Source: Rhodosorus marinus
Lineage: Eukaryota > Rhodophyta > Stylonematophyceae > Stylonematales > Stylonemataceae
Assembly (NCBI GenBank): GCA_029953675.1
Contig: JAMWBK010000001.1
Span: 2,021,001-2,085,000, forward strand
Reading direction: 5' to 3'
Length of the DNA stretch: 64,000 nt
Made by a program: the position numbers and the translations under genes. Positions 11,466 through 21,482 of the stretch are shown here, piece by piece. Within the stretch, counting starts at the first letter, position 1; the number at the start of each line of letters is the position of its first letter. The notes beneath the pieces are model-generated. The model worked only from the letters and a program-made list of their open reading frames with translations, searched no databases and was not told where the DNA came from.

Positions 11466-12236
11466 TTAGAAAGCATGCCTCAGAGTAACCAAAGCATCCA
11501 AAGCGGATTTTACTCCGGCCTCGGGGTTTGAGAGGGCATGGAAGTTGGTGAGCTGATCGAGCACTGTCTGGTTGGTAGCCCAATATTGATGGATGAAACC
11601 ACCAACACCGATCATTGCAAGTCTGCCGTTCTTAATCTCATTCACCTGGAACTTTTCATATGCAGCCCTGTCCTTGCCCAGACCCAACGGATCAAAACCG
11701 AAGTATCCTGGTTCTCTCTTGCCCAGCATCGTCTGGTAAACGGCAGCGCAGGAGAGGAACTCGAATCCGGCAATGAACATAAGGATCTGGCTCATCCCAC
11801 CGGTCTTCATGTAGTAGTCTATTAACGTAGAAAGTTCAATCGAGGTCAGAAGGGTTCAAGGATCCTATTCGGAATGACGTTGGAACTCACCGTGGGCCTC
11901 GACTGGCGCCATCTTGGGGAAGTATGTGCCACCGAAAGTGAATATTTCCTGAACAAGGAATCCAACAGCCGCAAGCATGCAAATTCTGCAGTGCTTAATC
12001 TCAGCCTCCTGCAGGAACTTGATCGGGATGACATCGGAGAATCCCAATGGATCGAACTCCGCAGACGCGGGCAACCCGACGCAGTTCTTCGGCTGCTCCA
12101 AGAACGGAACAGCCTTGGACATCGCCATCATTACCGTCGAACGGCGTCCAGCAGCAACACCAGTGGGCGTCCTGGTAGCCTTGGCAGTTCCGAGGAACGC
12201 CTTCGTACCGACAGAAATTCCGCTCACAAATGCCAT
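11466..12236 (-). CDS. LHCR: Light-harvesting chlorophyll-binding protein, red-lineage Lhcr type
   Basis: Antenna protein of the thylakoid membrane; Lhcr proteins in red algae serve photosystem I. Two exons, 12236-11891 and 11818-11466, joined in phase 1 (GAC spanning the splice, ...EAH-DYYMK...), 232 residues. Residues 1-38 are a Ser/Thr/Arg-rich leader; the mature N-terminus begins near [12 protein letters not shown]. Helix 1 carries the chlorophyll-ligand and salt-bridge motif [20 protein letters not shown], and helix 3 carries [16 protein letters not shown]; both are preceded by the lineage motif FDPLGF/FDPLGL. The middle helix is [15 protein letters not shown]. Length and three-helix layout are normal for the family. 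The exact antenna subtype cannot be set by eye. Confidence 0.93.
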
Positions 12237-13354
12237 TATGTTATTTATCCCCCTCCAATAAACGATTACTATTTAAAAAAACACTCCCGGAAGATAATAT
12301 TAACCACTAAGAGCCACCTACAAAAAAAAGCCAGTGAACACACTTCCCTCAACTCCGCGCACCCTCCCAACCCCATCCCCCTCAAAAAGCTGTCGTTGAT
12401 AACAGAATGTCGAAATAATCTTGTTCAATGTCATCCCGTCAAGGCTTGACATAGGACACTCAGTCCAAACCAAACAGTCCACCTTAAAACCCCACCTCCC
12501 ACCCCCCAACTCAATCTTCTTCGACCCTTCAAAAACATTCTTAAAATACCTCAAAATAAAAATATCCTCGACGTTATGGAATATATTTACTCCCCTTATA
12601 ATTTGCTATCTGATATACTATCGAATTATTGAGACGGGATCTCGGGTTAAGTGGTTGTCTCCGAGAGTCGACCTGGTACACGAATGAAAGTTCAACGCGT
12701 GTTTTATCCGTCCAATCATTTATATTGAGCAGCAGTTGGGGCTTGAGCTCGGGCTTTCCCCTTACTTAATTTGACATGGGAAACCTCCGTTTTTGTTCTC
12801 ATAAATTTTCACTCCTGGTTTCTTTTTTTTTGAATCTTTTTTGTAGATAGCCTTGGGAGGGTAAGCATTTCAGGGGTCGGGATCGGATACTCCAGCTTGC
12901 CCTATTTGTTTGCTTGTTTCGTTTTTCTGGATTTATTTAGAACAGGAATCGACATCAGAGTAAGATATATTTACATAATATTATTTTAGATGGACTGTTT
13001 GGGAAGGAATAAGTCGTAAATTTGTGACAGGACATAATCAGTCATTATGGGAATAATCAACCAATAGGGATTAGGTCAATAACTTCATGCAGTCAAAAAG
13101 TGTACAGTCAGTTAGCGAGGTGGTCGGTCGGTTCCCGAACGGTGGTGGGAGTCCCCACGACCATATAGAAGGGAGATGGAGACTTGTGAGCTGCATGCTG
13201 CAAATAAGCCATCCGACTCCTCCACCGAAAAAATGCTGCTTGGAAGTTTTCCTCTTCACTTGTTCGTTGTGGTGGTGCATGAAAAGCGCAAGCAACTTTT
13301 GCCAGGATCGAGGGCCCGTCCTGCTCAAGGACTCCAAAGCAGTTATAGTCAATA
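12237..13354. other. Intergenic, Lhcr promoter side and SDR 3' side
   Basis: The part next to 12,236 should hold the Lhcr promoter on the minus strand; it is A/C-rich with no distinct TATA element. The middle (12,560-13,080) is AT-rich. Two short overlapping open frames at 13,071-13,365 on opposite strands look like chance; they overlap the SDR stop codon. Confidence 0.5.
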
Positions 13355-14149
13355 TCACCAACTGATGATTTCACGATCTCGGAAGAAGCCTCCTGATTGA
13401 TAGGTCGACGGTCCGCCTACGACGAGTTCCGCAACGGCCTTGGCTGCATCACTGGGGCTTCTTGACGCCGACGGGTTCATCCTAGTTCGCACGTCCCCGG
13501 GACAGACTGAGAGAACTCGAATACCAGATTCGTTCAAATCGTTATGCAGGAGGCGCGTGTAGCAGTTCAGAGCGAACTTGGAGACTTTGTAAGTGGGCTG
13601 TTCGCCGTGTACGACTTCTTGCGGACGCAATGCGTCAGCTTTTTCTGCCAATTCTCGGAGCATGTCGAGAAGGGCGTTGGTACTTTGGACCCTCTCAAAT
13701 CTCTCCCGAACCGCTGTAGAAAACCAGACGCTTTCGCCATCCCCGCTCGAAACGTTCAAGATGCACGCGTCCTCACCAAGGAGCTGGCCCAGGCATGAAA
13801 CGGTCCTCACTGCGCCAAACAAGTTCACCTCCAAACAATCCGTCAACGCGCTCGATGACCACTCCTCTAAACAAACCGCCGCGTTGTTCACAATCACGTC
13901 CAGAGCTCCGTACTGGTCTCTAATGACCAGCGCCAAATTCTCTGCACTGCGTTCATCGCAAACGTCCAATTCCAAAAACCGTACATCAAACCCTTTTCTC
14001 TGAAAGGTCCCAGCTTCCGCGCATCCCTTCTCCACATCCCTACCAGTGAGCAGGACGTGGTGGTTCAGTCCAGCCAGCTCCTCCACAATAGCCAATCCCA
14101 AGCCTCTCGTCGCGCCAGTCACCAGGGCAATCCGCTTCCTCCGATCCAT
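13355..14149 (-). CDS. Short-chain dehydrogenase/reductase, carbonyl-reductase-like
   Basis: NAD(P)H-dependent oxidoreductase of the classical SDR fold, 264 residues, intronless, in contrast to most neighbours. The cofactor-binding glycine motif TGATRGLG is at residues 11-18; TGRDVEK marks the end of beta-2, where the Arg suggests NADPH; LDV precedes the adenine pocket; NNAAV is the structural NNAG-type motif; ILNVSSGDG contains the catalytic Ser and YKVSK the Tyr-x-x-x-Lys pair. CPGDVRTRM follows beta-6. The long insert between Ser and Tyr (about 55 residues, ending HGEQPTYKVSK) is typical of the monomeric carbonyl reductase branch. The substrate cannot be deduced. The ATG at 14149 lies 66 bases from the end of the cyclophilin gene on the same strand. 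Confidence 0.9.
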   Translation of the reverse strand: MDRRKRIALVTGATRGLGLAIVEELAGLNHHVLLTGRDVEKGCAEAGTFQRKGFDVRFLELDVCDERSAENLALVIRDQYGALDVIVNNAAVCLEEWSSSALTDCLEVNLFGAVRTVSCLGQLLGEDACILNVSSGDGESVWFSTAVRERFERVQSTNALLDMLRELAEKADALRPQEVVHGEQPTYKVSKFALNCYTRLLHNDLNESGIRVLSVCPGDVRTRMNPSASRSPSDAAKAVAELVVGGPSTYQSGGFFRDREIISW

Positions 14150-14215
14150 CTAAAACAACTTCCAAGAAACAAAAAAACAACCTCACACAAACGCTCCACA
14201 TCCAAGTTCCGCCCC

Positions 14216-15356
14216 TCATAGCCTTCCACACCGAACAACTTCGACACGCCTCAGAATCTTATATTCGTACGCATCCAGAGCTCTCTTATCCCGCAGAACG
14301 TTCTGTCCAAAAGACGTCATAAACTTTTTCTGCGCCTGAAACACTTCATCCGCCAAGCTTCCTTCCTTCTCCATCGACCTACGATCCAAAATGACCAACC
14401 CCTTTCACGTCAGCACACTTGAAAAGGGGGATACCAAACTGCGGAGCCAGGAAAAACCGCAAGAAAATCACGCGCGGCGAAGCTTTGCTGCGCTCCCACC
14501 CGCGAGGGAAAACTCCTACCTGTTCGTTCTGACGGGCAGCTGTTCGATCTGTTCGAGGACGTCATATCCTTCAAGAACTTTACCGAATATAGTGTATTGG
14601 CCATCCAGAGGAGGATTGGCATCGAGGACAATTGAAAACTCCGGTCCGATATGGAAGCGCTGCTTCGCCAGGAGCCCTCTACTGATCGGCATGAGGCTGT
14701 TCACTTCGAGTTCCGCCGCCGCGGGTAGTACGGAGCCGTCAAAGTCATAGTAGACCTTTGGCGTTGGAATGTCAAAAGAGTTTCAGGTCCATAGCATGAG
14801 ATAAAGAGTGGTCACCTGTGCGAAGATCTGGCGTTTGGGGGCCGGGGGGGGGGGCGTTAGCTTGTACCTCCTGGTTGACTACAAATGTGGTGAGATTTCG
14901 GATTCGACCCAAGTCGACGAGGGAGCCCGGAACACATCGATATATGAGCGAGTTGGTGTACTCTGGCGAACCAGGCTCGAACTGATCGCCCGCGCGATTT
15001 CCAGGAACCAGTTTGAGGAAATCCTGGACCGTCTGTGGGGCATCTTTACCAAACAGCCCAAACGTTACTCTGCCGAGATCCTTTCCGTTAACACTCACGT
15101 CAAAGTACACACGGTCGGTTACTGCGACTTCTGTGCCGTTCCCTGAGTTCTAAACAACGAAGAAATCAAAAAAAAACGCCAGCTCGCGTTAAACGCCAAT
15201 GTCAGGAGAGGACGTCGCAATGGGCAGCCATACAACTGTTTTCGCGCTCGACACAGCCGCTCCAAACGCCAGCTCAACGAACTCTCTCCTCGAGAAACTC
15301 TCAATCTGCTCGATAGCGAAGATAAGACCCCCCACATCAGCCCTCCAATCCCCCAT
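14216..15356 (-). CDS. Cyclophilin-type peptidyl-prolyl isomerase, probably thylakoid lumen
   Basis: Catalyses cis-trans isomerisation of Xaa-Pro bonds. Four exons on the minus strand: 15356-15195, 15149-14868, 14755-14520, 14378-14216; about 280 residues. The fold is visible in VTDRVYFDVSVNGKDLGRV, FGLFGKDAPQTVQDFLKL, SLIYRCVPGSLVDLGR, PEFSIVLDANPPLDGQYTIF and FGKVLEGYDVLEQIEQLPV. Exon 1 contains SFSRREFVELAFGAAVSSA, a twin-arginine-plus-hydrophobic stretch like the lumen transfer signal of Tat substrates. The classical catalytic FHR motif is replaced by IYRC, and the Trp position of cyclosporin binders is not evident, so activity may be low, as in several plant lumen cyclophilins. The first intron is only 45 nt (15150-15194). 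The ATG at 15356 gives no obvious stroma-targeting peptide, so an upstream exon may be missing. Confidence 0.8.
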
Positions 15357-15666
15357 AAAAAACAAACAAACAAAGAGCGCTCAAAAAACAGGCGCAAAAC
15401 CTACTCCATTCATCCTCAGCGTCCTCCGCCGATCCGCTCCGCCCTCACGCTCCAGCCGCGACTTGGGCAGACCACTCACCACTCCAATGAATCCTAAGCT
15501 CATCATCATCCTCTTACTTTCCAACAAAATAACATTACGGGCCTCCTTAACAATCCCACCCCCTCCCCGCCCTCCCCCCCCCCTTCGCCTAACCACGCAT
15601 TCCTTCACATCCAATCCACCATCGCCCAACACTCAACACTGTTCACAGTCGCCCACAGCGATGGAT

Positions 15667-15890
15667 GAACAGTTAAGGACAACGATGGGACAACGATGGG
15701 ACAAAAAACTGGGACCAAACTGGGACCAAAATGGGACAATGAAGGGACACAGAATGGGACTTATGATGGGATTATGATGGGATTATGATGGGACTATGGT
15801 GGGACTATGGTGGGACTATGGTGGGACTATGGTGGGACTATGGTGGGACTATGGTGGGACTATGGTGGGACTATGGTGGGACAATAGACT
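15667..15890. repeat. Minisatellite with 11-bp unit
   Basis: Eight perfect copies of ACTATGGTGGG occupy 15793-15880. Upstream, from about 15,670, the same GGGAC-spaced pattern continues in degenerate 10-12-bp units (AACGATGGGAC, CAAACTGGGAC, ATTATGATGGG). It lies in the divergent promoter space between the cyclophilin gene and the RG-rich gene. Confidence 0.9.
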
Positions 15891-16070
15891 GAAGCGTAAG
15901 CGTCGGGGGGGAAGGGGAAGAAGTGAGTCAACGCCCTCTTGGTAGTTTGTGTATGTGAGAGGTTGGAACTACGGAAGTACTGGGAGGTGGTGGGGGAGGG
16001 AGGCTGGAGTTTTTTGTTTTTTTTTGGATTCGTTGTGGAGTGTATTGTATATGTAAATAAAGGGGGCCAT

Positions 16071-16078
16071 TATATATA
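16071..16078 (+). promoter_or_regulatory. TATA-like element
   Basis: TATATATA just upstream of the ATG at 16,091. The spacing is very short: a start site about 30 bases downstream would fall inside the coding sequence. The related stretch TATATGTAAATAAA near 16,049 is an alternative. Functional status is a guess. Confidence 0.25.
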
Positions 16079-16090
16079 GAGGGCGGGGTG

Positions 16091-16864
16091 ATGGATGACG
16101 ACAGTGGATGGATTCAGGCGTTGAGCGGGGAGGTGCCCGCGGGTGGGAAGGAAGGGGGGGAGGAGAAAGAGGTGGTGTCTGGAACTGGAGGGAAGGTTTC
16201 GACGGAGCAGGGTGGGAGACGGAATGATAAAGATTTACGGGAGCTTGTTAATGATCAGCGAAAAGGGTGGGTGAATCCTTCATATGGTAGGCCTGCGGGT
16301 TGGTCACGGCCTCCTGGGCCTGGGCCGAACCCCAACGGACCGGGGCCCGGTCCGGGGCCAGGTCCAAGGATGGATATGGGTAGGGCGATGCCTAGATTTC
16401 AGTATGCACCGATGTACTCGGATCGGAGAATGCCGTCTAGAAGGTACGAGCCGAGGACAGATTTTATTCACGATCGGTTCTCTAGAGGAGGAGGTGGAGG
16501 AAGTTTTCGACCGAGGATGTTGAGAGACCCGCCTAACTCGAAAATCCATCTATCCACTGAGAATGGGAGGGTGCGGATTGAGACAAGGAAGCGGTTGCCA
16601 CCCGATGATGGTCGAATTCACGGGAAAAGATACCGCGGTGAAGATGAGCATCCGGTCGATGGAGATTATAGAGGGGACAGAGGAGATAAGCGAGGCCGGT
16701 ACAGCCATGTAAATAGAGTTGATTCAAGAAGACCAAGTGCAAGTGACAACCACGAATCCAACCCGGCGAAAACACCTAATGATAGGAAAAAGCTTCTGGA
16801 CGAACTGCAGAGAATTGAAGAAGAAATGGCGCAGATCAAGAAGCCAGCAAACAAGGACGAGTAG
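16091..16864 (+). CDS. Disordered Arg/Gly/Pro-rich protein with C-terminal coiled coil
   Basis: Not assigned to a family. The frame is uninterrupted with 257 residues from the ATG at 16,091 and no intron. The N-terminal 60 residues are acidic and Gly-rich. A Pro-Gly tract (PGPGPGPGPG) lies at about residues 80-93, an RGGGGG box after FIHDRFS, and a basic Arg/Asp/Gly-rich section (YRGDRGDKRGRY) in the second half. The last 30 residues (RKKLLDELQRIEEEMAQIKK) should form a short coiled coil. Such composition is typical of nuclear RNA-binding or mRNA-export adaptor proteins, but no RRM, KH or zinc finger is present, so this is only a compositional guess. It is divergently arranged with the cyclophilin gene, with the 11-bp minisatellite between them. 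Confidence 0.6.
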   Translation: MDDDSGWIQALSGEVPAGGKEGGEEKEVVSGTGGKVSTEQGGRRNDKDLRELVNDQRKGWVNPSYGRPAGWSRPPGPGPNPNGPGPGPGPGPRMDMGRAMPRFQYAPMYSDRRMPSRRYEPRTDFIHDRFSRGGGGGSFRPRMLRDPPNSKIHLSTENGRVRIETRKRLPPDDGRIHGKRYRGEDEHPVDGDYRGDRGDKRGRYSHVNRVDSRRPSASDNHESNPAKTPNDRKKLLDELQRIEEEMAQIKKPANKDE

Positions 16865-17077
16865 CGAGCAGTTCGCCAACAAGAAATGAAGTGCAGGCAC
16901 AAACAAAGCCTACTTTTGTATATGTCGATCCCCTTCAAAGCCCTACTTGTACAATTCTCGGCGTTCATCGCCCTGCTTAGTCACCCTTGCAAGAAAAAAT
17001 TGAAACGAGGGAGCAGACTAGCAGACGCAACTTATGAATACGTAAATAGCAAGATTAGCAGCAGCAGAAACGCCTCC

Positions 17078-18785
17078 TCAGGTGTCCATATCTGTCCGCG
17101 GCTTCTTCTTCGACGGTAACTCCCTATCGCTCATGTCACCCGGAGCTTGACCATCCATTTCCAACAATGCTCGTCCATTCTCACTAGCTGTAATAGTCTC
17201 TCCTTCTCCAAGCTCTGTGATACCCAATATCAACTTCAGTAGATCCCGAACATGCTCAGCCTTGTCAGGCCTGCACCCCGAACCAGAGCAGAGAAAATCG
17301 TGAGTCAGAGGGACCATCTTCTCGACGTTCAACCATTGACACTTCTATGACGTACCAAGCATCGGACAGGCTCCTATCTTCCAGTCCAGAGAGCGAACTC
17401 GGTACGAACAGTCTCTTCCTCGTGTCCCGGCTCGTGGGTCTCATCCAGTCCACTACAAAGTCACTGTGCTCAACTCCATCGTAGAGCAGGAACAGTACTT
17501 GAGCACCTGAAGCTTTCCTACGTTAATTTCACGTGTGAGAACAGAGGCGTTAGATTAAGATTCAGGTTGGTGTTGCGACATCAGGAGGGTGCGTTGGGAA
17601 ATCCTACAAAACGTTGAAAAACTGTGCACTAGTGTGCCATGGTACAGTGGCGTCCCTCCCGGAAGTGGTTAATATGCACAGTGGTGCAGCGGAACGATCG
17701 GGAAGGCTGGCAAAGAAGCCGCTTCGCTCTGCCCAAGTTTGTCCGGTGAGCTTCAGAGACGAGATCGTCTTTCCCAGTTCAGGAGCGATCCTGGAGCTCG
17801 GGCTCTTCAAGAGGTCACCTGCTTCGTCGCTACTGAAGAGCCGACTAGGGGAGAACCTAGAAAAGTTCTCTGAGCCATCCATTGCGGGTTTCATAGTGCT
17901 CATCTCAGAAACGCCGCGCCAGGCTTCGTATTCGTAGTGATCGGCGATATCGTAGACGCCGCAGCTGCCGACGACGATCAACGGTTGTTGCTTGGATTCT
18001 CTTAGCCGACGCAGTACGTCCATGAACGCCAGCTGAGCACCCGCGGAGTGCGCAAAGATCACGAGCTTCTTGGGGTTGCCTCCGTAGTTGTTGCAGTTGG
18101 CGAGGACGTACTCCGTGCCGTCATGGATGTCGTCCAGCATGTCGTTGATACCACCATCTGGGTAAGCCCTGTAGCTGATGGTGGCAGCAACCATACCATG
18201 CTCCGCGAGACTCTTCCCCAGAAGCACGTACGCGGACAGGTTCGCAGAACCCCAGGCCCCTCCGGGAACGAAGAGGACGACTGGGGCGTCGCGCGTTTTT
18301 ACGTCGGAGAAGAACACGAGCTTCTGCTTGTCATGAGCACCGTACGATACCTCTTTCCTTCTGATCGGATGATCGAGCTGAGAAAAGTAGTGCAAGCTTC
18401 TCAGCCCGACTCCAACGTGGTTGAGGTAGAACACATGCGTTTCGAGAATGAGTTTCGTAAAGTATGCCACAAAGCGAAGCTTTCCCACCTTGGAAGGAAT
18501 CTCTCTGATCGCTCGAGCAGCGCCTCGGAATGCTTGATGAGACATCCTGACATCGCCAACCCGTCGTTGTCGTTTTGTGCGCCCAGCCGCTTGAAACCCG
18601 AGCTCAAAAGGGACAGCAACAAAGTCGCTCCTGATCCGTCCGGTTGAGATCACAGGGACTCGGGTGCAGACGCCACAGTAAAAGCTAAGATGCTGGAACC
18701 CAACACCGACGCAGACTCCATCACCCATTGACGAAATTGACGAGAAGTTGTGAAACTTCAGTCGATCCATCCTCGGCATCCTCAT
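17078..18785 (-). CDS. Alpha/beta hydrolase, isoprenylcysteine methylesterase-like
   Basis: Serine carboxylesterase of the HSL/ICME-like group; plant ICMEs remove the methyl ester from prenylated protein C-termini. Three exons on the minus strand: 18785-17608, 17517-17356, 17270-17078, about 510 residues. The oxyanion-hole region is VVLFVPGGAWGSANLSAY (HGG-type replaced by PGGAW, as in ICMEs); the nucleophile elbow is VIFAHSAGAQLA; the Asp region is near TTSGRDATVPWHTS; and the catalytic His is probably in LLYDGVEHSDFVVDW of exon 2. The splice joins FFNVL to KASGAQVLFLL and restores this His segment, which the first open frame lacks. The C-terminus carries a Lys-rich KKKPR. The N-terminal 100 residues lack clear homology but have hydrophobic stretches that could anchor it in a membrane. 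Its 5' end abuts a dispersed repeat at 18.8 kb. The exact substrate is unproven. Confidence 0.82.
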
Positions 18786-18794
18786 TCAGCCATC

Positions 18795-19050
18795 GACTAA
18801 GGTTTTGAGTTTCATCAACACGGGAAGGTTGTGATTTAACTTTTCGATGGGATCACAAACGGTGGGTTTTGCTTGCTCAACCAATGCTATGACAGCCTGT
18901 GGAGTTCAGAAGTCAATCATGATTCATTGCATGATATTGGCAGCTTGTCATGTGAGAGGGCAATCATGATTCAATGTATGCCTGTACCGGAGATGATTGA
19001 TTATTAGCCTAATGGCTAACGTTGATTGAATATCGAGCGATCTATCGGAC
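18795..19050 (-). repeat. Dispersed repeat, copy A (unoccupied)
   Basis: Read on the minus strand, this matches 39,430-39,644 followed by 42,543-42,610 on the plus strand. Shared blocks are ATATTCAATCAA-GTTAG, CTAATAATCAATCATCTCCG, several GAATCATGATT boxes, GACAAGCTGCCA, ACTTCTGAACTC, CAGGCTGTCATAGC, TTTGTGATCCC and CCTTAGTCGA. Copy A lacks the LTR element and has two GAATCATGATT boxes against three in copy B. The end near 18,795 reaches the first codons of the hydrolase gene. No coding potential or terminal inverted repeats are visible, so the element type is unknown. Confidence 0.8.
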
Positions 19051-19849
19051 GGACAAATTGGACATGTTTTGCTGAAGATTTTATACCAGATGTCTAGTAA
19101 TTTTATACTGTTTTCAATAGTTTATCCCCGTCGAGAATTTATTGGCCGTGGATAAAGTTTATTGGACGAGCCATGACAACGCGACCATTGGCCAAAATCC
19201 GTTGGCCTTGAGAATTTTTTTTTTTGTCATGTCAAGGCCAATGTTATCTTGGCCAAGAAAATATTCATGATAGTTTTAGTCAGCCGTAGGACTCTGATTA
19301 ACGCAGTTCTTCTCAAGTGAAAAATTTGACTCTAGAGTGGAACGGGAACAGATCAAGCACATCCGCTTCGACTAGAATCAGATTAGGCGCGACCCCGAGT
19401 TCAGAAAGGGGTTGAGGGTTGGGCTTCGGGAGGGAGTGTAGTTTGAAGCACTCCAACTCCTAATGACGGCCTTGAAGGCTTGGGAGGCTACAAGTATCAC
19501 GAAAAGCCTTTAAACACATCACCACCAGCAGCCTCAGTGGCCAGAAATCCTAAAGACAAGAGGCCGATGAAACCCCGCTCATTCAGCATCGAAGGGCGGG
19601 ATATCCAACAAGCTCATTTTCTTCCACCATTAAAACTTCTAAGCCATTGCCCCCAGTTCAAAAACATTTGGCCTGGTCATCACCATTTTTGGAGAAATTT
19701 CTCTTTAATATAATATTCTTTTCCATATATATTGTATTTAAGTAATATTTTGACGAACATATGTCTAGACACGTCTATTCTACGTATTCTAGGATTTTAG
19801 GGGGGAACTCTTGGTTGGAAAAGCTGTTTTGGTGGTCTTTCGCGTTGGA
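19051..19849. other. Intergenic
   Basis: AT-rich DNA with TTGGCC/GGCCAA words at 19,140-19,255, which may be the far, weakly similar part of the dispersed repeat. The COM1/CtIP promoter should lie in 19,700-19,850. No coding sequence is recognised. Confidence 0.5.
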
Positions 19850-21482
19850 ATGGATGGGGAACCGTGGAAGGAACGCTTTAGGCAGGCATTGATCAATGAA
19901 CCTATTAAGAGGCATTTAGCATCTGAATGTAATGAGTATTGGAGGCTATTGAGCTCTGTCAGAGAAGATCCATTAGATGATAAGGTTTTGGAAGAAACGG
20001 AAGTTGTGGGGTGGTTTCTGAAGTTCACCAGAGCTGGGAGCTGAGGCGTGAGGACGTTTTGGAGGCCCGGAGAGGGTGTCTTGTATATGACGATGTTATT
20101 TGAAGATCATGAGGGTCAACCTCACGTCCCGTTCTCAGTTTCTCAGGTTTTGAAACTGCTGGCAGAGCGGGACAGGAAGTTGAGGAAGGTGAGGTCGCTG
20201 GAGGGGAAGTACAGTCGGGAGTATCTCGAGAAGATCGTGATGGTTCTCGTTGAGGACATCGAGAGTATTCGGAGGGAGGTTGATGTGCTCAAGACGAGGA
20301 GAAGGTCGAATAAGCCGGGAAAGCTGGCGACGGACACCTCACCCGCACAGATCCAGCCGTCAGCTGACAATGGCAGCGATGTCGATGGGGAAGGTAATCG
20401 CGAGATACTTCAACCGTTCCAGCCGGGTAGTTGGTACGTACTCCAGATCCACTGGTTTTCCACATTGGGAAATTGGCTCCTGAAAACGGGGGATTCGTTT
20501 GAGGAGTTTAGCTTTTTGATTTTTTTTTTTGTGCCGGAAGGTACGCCGATGAAAGTACTCCCGCACCGCGAAAAAGGAGAAGGTTTTCCTACGCAGAGTT
20601 GAACTCTGAACTACCGATAGACAGCGCAACGGAGACCCCGAGTTTTGAGGGGGGAGTGTCGGATAGATCTGGAGGTTTAAACGGCAACGAGGATGTCCTT
20701 CGTGAAGGCACGGCCCAAGAAGACGACGAAGGCGTCGAGCTGGAACATTCGGATCCGGACCAGGAGCAGGGGCAGATTTTGACGAACACTACAGATGATG
20801 CTAAAGCGTTGAAGGTCTCCGCACCTGTTAAGGAGCCTCCCTTCATGCAAGAGGTATCTATAGCAAGCTCGGATAAGTCCAACATCTGGATTGCGATTGT
20901 TCACGCGCAATTCGACTGCGGAATTATTGGCAGATTGAAAAGCGAGAAGATATACTTGACGTATGGTGTCCACCAAAACTGCGACCCCCAATATCGCAGC
21001 AGGTAACAGCCCAAGTCGAGGGGAAGGAAACCACCTACCCAGCTGCAGGAAAATCTATGGAAAGGGGAGTCGGCCTGTCACAGAACCGCGGTGCTTCAAC
21101 CCCTAAACGCAGAAAAGACAAGACTCCAATCGAGGAAGATTCGAAGCGCAACCCGGCGGTACGGGGAGATGGCTTTGTCGCCAACGCTGTTGTCAGAAAA
21201 CCATCCGAGCGCGAGGCGCTTATTGGGTCTGACTGTCGAGAATGCAGAGAAAACTGGAAGTTTCTATCAGCGTTTGGCAAGGTGTGACGCTTGCGCCACT
21301 TCGCCTGCCTTTGGAAGAGCTCGGTAATGAGACGACTTATGCTCTTTTTTCGAACAAACTCTCAGGGAACCTCGAACATCAAACAAGTCTGCTCGAAACA
21401 CCGCTATCAGCATGCTCGACCAATGACACCGGACCACTGGAATGCAGTTTCTTTCACGGAGACGAGGACTCAGCCTCCTTGA
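19850..21482 (+). CDS. COM1: SAE2/CtIP/COM1 homologue, DNA-end resection factor
   Basis: CtIP/Sae2/Ctp1/Com1 activates the MRE11 complex to trim protein- or hairpin-blocked double-strand-break ends and starts resection, and in plants it is needed for meiosis. Six exons: 19850-19984, 20032-20082, 20147-20393, 20597-20853, 20934-21281, 21366-21482; 384 residues. The defining C-terminal domain is split by the last intron (21282-21365). Before it are NAVVRKPSEREALIGSDCRE and the CRECRENW zinc pair; after it are VCSKHRYQHARPMTPDHWNA, the CxxC plus CSRHR...P.TP..FW pattern of the family. Residues about 60-115 (LAERDRKLRKVRSLEGKYSR, then LVEDIESIRREVDVLK) form a predicted N-terminal coiled coil, where CtIP tetramerises. 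The middle is acidic and disordered. The second intron-exon unit is tiny (51 nt) and the first intron only 47 nt. The ATG at 19850 is the first that keeps the frame. Confidence 0.82.

Noticed and set aside
11538-12449. Plus-strand open frames of 95 and 191 codons over the Lhcr gene
   Set aside because: Antisense to the well-conserved Lhcr exons and its promoter.
13544-14003. Plus-strand frames of 84 and 136 codons
   Set aside because: Antisense shadows of the SDR gene.
15199-15777. 192-codon plus-strand frame ending in the minisatellite
   Set aside because: Antisense to cyclophilin exon 1, Pro/Ser low complexity, and it runs into the 11-bp repeat.
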